Source of the DNA: Thereva unica
Taxonomy: Eukaryota; Arthropoda; Insecta; Diptera; Therevidae
DNA length: 64,000 bases
Direction of reading: 5' to 3'
NCBI GenBank assembly: GCA_949987705.1
Contig: OX465283.1
Coordinates: forward strand, 156,751,850 to 156,815,849
Below are positions 58,901 through 64,000 of this stretch, in pieces. The notes under the pieces were generated by a model. The model made no database searches, had not been told where the DNA came from, and saw only the letters and a program-made list of their open reading frames with translations. Each line of letters begins with the position of its first letter. The stretch's first letter is position 1. The translations under genes were made by a program, and so were the position numbers.

Positions 58901-59389
58901 TCGTTTTGAGAAGACGGGGTGGCTCAGCCCCCAAACGTTTTACGCAATATCTGAAAGCTGGTTACTCTCGTGTAGAGACTAGGGTCTGCGTATCCCTAGT
59001 TGGCAGTGCTCGAAAAAAGGTTTATCTAGGACAACCGAAAATGCAATTTATGTGATGTAAAAGCGTCAACCAAAGGGCGCCGAAGGACAATCTCGCTCCA
59101 CCCTCAACAAGGGCTAGGGCCGGCGCTGTCAGAATCCTTACCTTTCATCACTTGTTATAGTTAAATTATACAACAACTGATTAATTAACCAAGTATTTGG
59201 CACTTCTTCCTTAAATTTTTCATCATTTTCAAGGTAATTTGATGAGAATAAGCCGGGATCATGAAAGATTAAGTTTTTGCATATTGTATCGCATAGTATT
59301 GATATCGAGGATTTTTCCATATTTTCACTTATTGAATTTGTTATCATTTGCCACATATCGGCTTTTGTTGATCCATCACTATTAGACAT
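46919..59389 (-). CDS. mei-41: Serine/threonine-protein kinase ATR (mei-41), complete
   Basis: Six exons in phase: 59389-59142, 58022-55529, 52153-52061, 52004-51804, 51735-47107 and 47047-46919, giving about 2597 aa, close to human ATR (2644). ATR with ATRIP senses RPA-coated single-stranded DNA in the nucleus and phosphorylates Chk1 to hold the cell cycle. N-terminal two thirds are helical HEAT-like repeats, then a FAT domain (ELTRNAGWYQQAQLGIMNAE). The PI3K-like kinase domain (residues about 2250-2550) has LLGTDGKNYDIMLKPKDDLR, the catalytic GLGDRHGENILF and the metal-binding HVDFNCLFNKGE. The C-terminal FATC ends IDNLASMYIGWGAYL. ATR rather than DNA-PKcs or ATM fits the kinase motifs and length. 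Introns 3-5 are 56-68 nt; introns 1 and 2 are inflated by TE insertion. Confidence 0.96.
52386..52653. mobile_element. PIF/Harbinger-like MITE with TAA target duplication
   Basis: 268 bp. The left end AGCCTGCACTACACTACTCG and the right end AAGTGTAGTGCAGGCT are inverted repeats, extending with a few mismatches into CAAAGTT. TAA flanks both sides (52383-52385 and 52654-52656). The body is rich in CGAAGT motifs on both strands. Confidence 0.8.
52790..52990 (+). pseudogene. LINE 5' region scrap
   Basis: A leader-like segment with TTGGGGGTTGGGCGACAGGC and CGGAATATGGACTACGAACT resembles the start of LINE ORF2 (YGLRTWNVD). No longer frame. Confidence 0.45.
53091..53880. mobile_element. hAT-like MITE (Charlie-type ends)
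   Basis: The right end CACACTTTGGGAAACACTG is the classic CAGTGTTTCCCAAA-type terminus in inverted form. The left end CTGTTTCCCAAACTTT is a decayed version. The next inner parts GTACCCCTGG and GTACCCTTGGAGG are also similar. No TSD can be read with confidence. Confidence 0.55.
53990..54730 (+). pseudogene. LINE ORF2 C-terminal scraps
   Basis: 54178-54620 repeats the C-terminal region of the 31830 family (LYRTLILPILLYVSETWTLL; MRCLRQILDVS; TWLKNIEDDLKNQGLSV). Flanking pieces at 53990-54170 and 54620-54720 share AGGCAGxCCTA and CTGCxACGGCTGAT segments and look like two copies of another LINE end. Confidence 0.7.
55110..55275 (+). pseudogene. LINE ORF2 end, third copy of the 3796 family
   Basis: CTAGCCAAACAGGCCCTTGA to CAGAGTCCGCTGG matches 3796-3950 with a few differences. 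Confidence 0.7.
58080..59128. mobile_element. hAT-type non-autonomous element in ATR intron 1
   Basis: The perfect 15-bp inverted termini are CAGCGCCGGCCCTAG and CTAGGGCCGGCGCTG. The flanking octamers TCAAAATC and TCAGAATC agree at 7 of 8 positions, the 8-bp hAT target duplication. The 1049-bp interior holds a 104-codon frame (58741-59055) without recognised domain. Removing the element and one octamer leaves an intron of about 62 nt, the size of the other ATR introns. Confidence 0.88.
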
Positions 59390-59603
59390 TTTATTTTTTT
59401 GTTTAAATGCACTTTAATTATAAAATTATCACAATAAAACAGAAATTTTCATTTCAGATAAAACTGAATCTGAACTTTGTTTATTTTTCCCGCTCATTGA
59501 AGAACTGTCAAAGTTTTGTGTTTTTTTATTTGGCATGACCGGTATGGTCTTAAGATGAACTTTCGTTATCTTTTACAAATTTTCGTTAAGTCTTAAGGCT
59601 TTA

Positions 59604-60229
59604 AGCCTCGGCCACGATACGAGCGGCGAGCGGCTAGCGGTGAGCGGCAGAGCGGCACAGCGGCGATTCTGAGCTTTATGTTTGTATAGTTTTATATGGA
59701 AAACGCTTGAATCCGGCCACGATACGAGCGGCGAGCGGTGAGCGGCAGAGCGGCAATACTGAAGTGCCGCTCGCCGCTAATCCGAGACATTAAATTTTTT
59801 TGGTGCCGCTCGCCGCTCTGTTATTATTTTGTTGTAGCAATGGAAAAAAGTGTAAAAAAATATTGTAAAAGATGGCTTATCTTGCCCAGAATGTAATTAA
59901 AGGTTTCAATTGACATTCTCGTGTATTCGAAAACACGAATTTTATCTTTTCTTAACCCGAAAGATGGATGGTGATATTCACCAAACCTTCTTCTTCGCTC
60001 GTTAATGGGATGAACTCCATATTTCCTATTATAAATTAATTTATTGAGAATACGCCTTTTCAACAAAATATTATCACTTAAACTCCATACTTTTAGCATA
60101 TCTTCCGGAGATAGCTTTTCTACTACTGAACAAGTCGAATCGCCGCTCGTATCCTGGCCACCACCGCTCTGCCGCTCGCCGCTCACTGCTCGCCGCTCGC
60201 CGCTGGCCGCTCGTATCGTGGCCGAGGCT
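59604..60229 (-). mobile_element. PIF/Harbinger element, internally deleted, upstream of ATR
   Basis: 626 bp with inverted ends AGCCTCGGCCACGATACGAG and CTCGTATCGTGGCCGAGGCT and a TTA duplication at 59601-59603 and 60230-60232. Sub-terminal GAGCGGCGAGCGG repeats occur on both sides, and a second internal start (GGCCACGATACGAGCGGCG) lies near 59717. It carries the N-terminal part of a transposase (see 59824). It lies about 215 bp upstream of the ATR start codon. Confidence 0.88.
59824..60186 (-). pseudogene. HARBI1/ALP1-like transposase, N-terminal fragment
   Basis: 120 codons. After an initial Ser/Gly-rich part the frame reads YGVHPINERRRRFGEYHHPS and FEYTRMSIETFNYILGKI. This matches the N-terminal pattern of PIF/Harbinger nucleases (WVHPI..R...GEFH ... 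YFRMS...F..LL). The DDE nuclease core is missing, so it is a remnant inside a deletion derivative. Confidence 0.75.
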
Positions 60230-60519
60230 TTAGAATTGTTGTGAAATCTTAAAGAATCTTTAAGAATGTGACCGTTAACGATTAATATTTAATTTGGTGT
60301 TTTACAAAAATTAAAGTATTAGTGAGAATCCAATAAAAAAAGTTTATTTGAAATAAGATACTGTGTGGAAAAGATAGGAAGGAAGGATCAGGAGAAGATT
60401 GAATAAAAGAAGCATTGAGAAGATTTACATCAACATCAGAAAGAGAAGTCAAGAGCGAATATTGGACTAAAGTTGTTTGGAATTTAGAGCTGGATCAAGC
60501 TTGCGGGAGTAAAACTCAC
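60230..60519. other. Upstream region, unassigned
   Basis: A/G-rich, no coding frame or element end recognised. Confidence 0.3.
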
Positions 60520-60921
60520 GTTTAGCAAATGATGAGGTTGCGTAGTTGCTTTTTCATGCGGGACAAAGGGACAATAACCGGCCAGCACCTTCATGGCTTA
60601 TGTCGTTTTAGTTCAACTGAACAAGAGATTTTGAACGCTTTGCGTCCAAGCCGGCCTTATTGTGTGAAGAGTGCGACACACTGTTGCTGTGGTCCATCTC
60701 AGTCGTCTCGAGCTAAGCTGATTTTTCTCACAGCCAGTTTATAGGTGGCTAAGAGCATTCCCATCTGGGTTAAGAGGGGTGTCCTTTCCACTTCGGTTCC
60801 CTGTCTAGCAAGTTCATCTGCCCTACAGTTTTCCTTAATCCCCCTGTGTCCCGGAACGCAACACAGAGTTATATCAAACTGAGTGGCAGTCTCACACAGA
60901 GACTTGCGGTAGTTCAGAAGC

Positions 60922-61245
60922 GGTAGCCTCGGTAGTCTAGGGGTAAGGCGCCTGACTACTATCCCAGAGGTCCCGGGTTCGATTCCCGGCGGTGCCACGG
61001 TCCTAGCCTTTCCCAATTTCCCACCTACATAACTTTCCTTCTTTCTTCTTCCCTGTTTGCATTCCTGATTCCTCCTGTCATAGCCTTCACTAGTGGTTCC
61101 CCGATCCACCAAGCGCATGTCATCGGTTGGTTGATGAGATTCAACTCGTTTGAGGAGGCATAACACTCCAGCGAGTTGTTCTCGATCCCCGATGTCAGAG
61201 TCGCAAATGGTTGGGAGTAGGTGAAAATAAAAATAAAAAAAAATA
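60922..61245 (+). mobile_element. tRNA-derived SINE
   Basis: The head contains a polymerase III A box (TAGTCTAGGGG, 60933-60943) and a perfect B box (GGTTCGATTCC, 60976-60986) at tRNA-like spacing, with the CCCGG/CCGGG T-stem kept. The anticodon stem and acceptor stem do not pair well, so it is a SINE rather than a working tRNA. A unique body follows, ending in AAAATAAAAATAAAAAAAAATA. The related inverted copy is at 5512-5613. The tail could extend to the A24 run at 61383-61406. Confidence 0.75.
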
Positions 61246-61382
61246 CCGCAGCTAGGTTGTGACAGTTCTTTCCTTCACTTCTCTCTCTCTATCTTCCGAC
61301 TAGAGCTGCTGTTCGACATTTCAAAATAAATACATGGTCGACAGTACAAAGGGGCATTCCCTAAGTCTCTAGTGTGTCACAT

Positions 61383-61406
61383 AAAAAAAAAAAAAAAAAA
61401 AAAAAA
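61383..61406 (+). repeat. Poly(A) run of 24
   Basis: It follows AGTACAAAGGGGCATTCCCT...GTGTCACAT, a 3'-end motif also seen near 42640 and 46675. Probably the tail of a retroposed element. Confidence 0.7.
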
Positions 61407-62100
61407 CAGTCGTAGATGTTCTGATGACAGAATTAAGAGCCTTGTGGACCGTCTGGCTATTCGATAGAATACATATATTCTTATGAGATATATTACATTT
61501 ATCTTCAGCCATTCGAGAGCCTCCCAGATCGCAGTCCTAAAAAAGGAAAATTAGGAAGCCTATGCTTCCTTGTAAAGAGCACTAATTCAGTTCCAAGTCC
61601 TTTGGATTGTGGTAGGAGATTTTACCCGCTTTCGGAATGAAAGCCACCTTCGCTACTCTCTAGGACGTTGGAATGTAACTTAGGCGAAGGGAATTCCTAT
61701 AGATAGTTGCAAAACAGTCCAGAATTAGGTTGCCTACTTTCTGAATTGCAATAGGATAAATTCCATCTGGTCCAGGTGTTTTATAAGGCCTTCTATGGCC
61801 CATAGAAGTATCGGTGTTTATCGGTTTGCCAATAGTGCCTAAATTATATTCACTAGTTGGGCTCCCAAAACCTGTTTCTGCCATACAGCAAGAGATTTTG
61901 AGCCAGAAAAGTGGGTATAGAGCAGGAGTTTCAGTGACAACTAACTGACTACTTGTGGTCCGTCTGTTTGTTGCAGCAATGTTGCGTGACTTGTTGTGTG
62001 ACCGTCTGCTTGTTGCAGCAATTCTTGGCACATTGGGCTTTTAGAGAGAACCTTTCTAATTCTTGCGGTATCCTAAAAACTTTCTATTGTCTCTCAAAAG

Positions 62101-63200
62101 GCCTTCCAGGATTCCCTCTTTAACTAACGCAGTTCGAGACGCCCTTAATAGTTGTCCCAGTTCGAATCTTAGACCGTTTGGGCTTATTAAGATCCTTTCT
62201 ACTTTCAGACCTTAGTTTGAGAAACTTGCTGTTCTAGCAAGGAGGTTTGGTTTCACCCCTCTATTTCCTAGTGGTGGTGTCTGAAGTGTCCATACTTTTT
62301 GACGTTAAGCGAAGTAAAACCCAAGTTAATATGTTGACGGCTCTTCCAAAGGAATTCCTGTTGTTCATTGCCAGATGGGGATTTATCAATTAGCATTGAG
62401 CTTGGCTTCTTTATATTGCCGGATTCTGTGACCGCTACTATGGGCGAGGCCCATTAACATCTTGTGACACCTCATGACCAATGGTGGAGGCAAGATATTT
62501 TATGATTTATTTAGGATTGTCATTAATAGTACACGGGATACCTAGAACGACAATATTCTAAAGTCTGAATTGCCGTCATAGATCTTCAAGTTCGTTGGAG
62601 AGAATGGCAAGGTCATGTTGCACGGAGTCAATGTCATCATTTATCCTACGTACTTGAGTGGTAAGGGAATTACGTACCTCGACAATTATGCAAATTGTCG
62701 GGCGGCTCTCAAGATGCTTCAACCGATCATCAAATGCACAAAATTGTTCCTCCAACATTCGATCCACGCTCAGCACGATCCTCTGCTCCAGGAGTTCAAC
62801 GCTGCATTCCGGGGCTGCTATGGAGATCAATGTCCGATCTTGGACTTTCGCTTAAGTATTCGGAATCTTGTTCCTGTGTAGTCAGGCTAAGAATTTTCTT
62901 TGTGTTAAATACTTTCGTTGCTCCTTGAACTAAAAAAAGGCAAAATTATTTATATTTATATTGTTTAGCTCTAGTTTATTTATATTTATATTGTTTAGCT
63001 CTGCATATTCTGTTAGGACTGAAATTTACCTTCTTGTAAGTTCTTTCTTACTTCAAGAACTTCAAGTTTTGGTTTGTATTTTATATTCTTTAACTGTTTT
63101 TGTGTTTTATATTCTTTAACTGTTAAATAAATTTGTTTTCTTAGTAATAAAATTACATAAACACAAACTACTTACCGGTTCGATTCAATATAGTGGCCGG
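62101..63200. other. Unassigned region with two short tandem duplications
   Basis: A minus-strand frame at 62576-62830 (84 codons) is predicted coiled coil (LEQRIVLSVDRMLEEQF) and could be a LINE ORF1 piece, with low confidence. Short exact duplications lie at about 62945-63001 (TTATTTATATTTATATTG unit) and 63082-63123 (GTTTTATATTCTTTAACTG unit). Confidence 0.35.
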
Positions 63201-64000
63201 CAATTTCCTTCCATGAAGCATTTGTAAAACTAACATCGAAGTACCCGTTTATGTTGTTTATTAAACAATCACACAGTTTCAAGCTAAATCTATTAGTTCT
63301 TCATTATAACTAATTCCCGTGTATTAATCTCCATTTTTTAAAATTACAAGACGTCGTTATCTACTGATTGTTTTGATTACCTTTTACAAATGTCAAAAAA
63401 GGCTGAGCTTAAAATTCGTTAAGTTTTGATAGAAATTTAGCCAGCCTAGAGAATTTGGCGAGAAACTTAAAACATCTTAAGGCCATTGTAGTAGCTATCG
63501 CTCGACCGGCGTTGAAGATACTTTTTCAGCAAATACGAGCTGAACAACTGCCGCTTAATTAAAACTTGTTCTCTTCGCGTAAAAAGCTTTGTTTGTTTCT
63601 CTATTTCTCTTACAATTCTCTTGGTCGGTATCGCATAAAAAACCGAGTGAATGCCCACCGTACGATAACCGTCTGTCTATTCGCACAGAGCATCACGCCA
63701 TGTGTCACGATCCGAGCTTGGGCTGCAAGTCTTCAGCTCTGATTCGCGATATTGAATCGCGTGATATACACGTGAGCTTATGTCGTTGCAGCGTGACCTT
63801 GGCCGTGCGTTTTGTCAACATGTCGTCGTTACTTACCCCTGGTCGCTCGCCATTAATAAGCGACAATGACACAAGCGAGAAAATGATGCAACACGGGTTG
63901 TATGGGATTTTGAAACATTTCTTTTTTTTTGGGTTTTTGATAATGAATATTTAAATTGTTAACATCGTTTTTGAAAATTTTGTTGGCACCGAAAATTATA
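63201..64000. other. Unassigned end of window
   Basis: Open frames here are short and lack recognisable domains. No element ends were found. Confidence 0.3.

Larger units (their letters stand above)
60520..62100 (-). pseudogene. R1/jockey-like LINE, internally deleted, interrupted by a SINE
   Basis: On the minus strand the RT N-terminal part comes first (PYKTPGPDGIYPIAIQKVGN near 61790-61730, with SLRLSYIPTS). Then an RNase-H piece follows at 61420-61545 (RTAIWEALEWLK). After the inserted SINE the RNase-H end is at 60930-60700 (DITLCCVPGHRGIKENCRAD; ELARQGTEVERTPL). A further C-terminal tail runs to about 60520. The RT core is missing. Confidence 0.75.

Noticed and set aside
46919..59389. 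DNA-PKcs or ATM instead of ATR
   Set aside because: The kinase and FATC motifs, the total length of about 2600 aa and the FAT sequence fit ATR; DNA-PKcs would be about 4000 aa.
60922..60995. Functional tRNA gene
   Set aside because: Acceptor and anticodon stems do not pair; a degenerate inverted copy exists; SINE is the better explanation.
1..64000. CRISPR array, phage, operon or biosynthetic cluster
   Set aside because: No spaced identical repeats and no bacterial gene organisation; all genes have spliceosomal introns or belong to eukaryotic TEs.

Overview
The window is a stretch of animal nuclear DNA, most likely from an insect and plausibly a fly. Genes carry short GT-AG introns of about 56-70 nt. 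Typical animal families are present: a pickpocket-type DEG/ENaC channel, mitochondrial pyruvate dehydrogenase E1 beta, and the ATR checkpoint kinase. The genes sit in a dense, nested field of LTR, non-LTR, SINE and MITE elements. The order (Diptera) is my inference from overall character and was not tested.

Layout. 1-1012: 3' half of a decayed hAT transposon. 1600-2671: last exon of a leucine-rich-repeat gene whose 5' exons lie outside the window. 3081-5745: repeats (tandem repeat, hairpin MITE, LINE and SINE scraps). 5746-14572: two inverted copies of one hAT-type non-autonomous element, the first split by a young 6.0-kb Ty3/gypsy element (5880-11911). 15091-24503: a pickpocket-like channel gene with one 7.5-kb TE-filled intron. 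25662-31121 and 34174-43994: two tandem genes for pyruvate dehydrogenase E1 beta with the same intron phases; each has a huge first intron full of TEs. The second intron holds a near-intact antisense gypsy element (34712-40927) that itself landed in an older LINE. 44000-46918: repeats. 46919-59389 (minus): a complete ATR/mei-41 gene in six exons, about 2597 aa. 59604-62330: a PIF/Harbinger element just upstream of ATR, then an R1/jockey-like LINE interrupted by a tRNA-derived SINE. 62331-64000: little recognisable.

How it works together. The host genes are unrelated in pathway: mitochondrial pyruvate oxidation, DNA damage signalling and ion transport. The two E1 beta genes are a local duplication and would both supply the beta subunit of the alpha2-beta2 E1 heterotetramer, perhaps in different tissues. 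TE load is confined to one or two introns per gene while the other introns stay at about 60 nt.

No defence system, CRISPR array or clearly novel multi-gene system was found. The most interesting signals are the duplicated PDHB pair with an Ala/Pro-rich insertion in one copy, canonical -1 frameshift heptamers at the gag end of both gypsy elements, a hairpin MITE family, several MITEs with readable TIRs and target-site duplications, and a dead duplicated exon in the channel gene.
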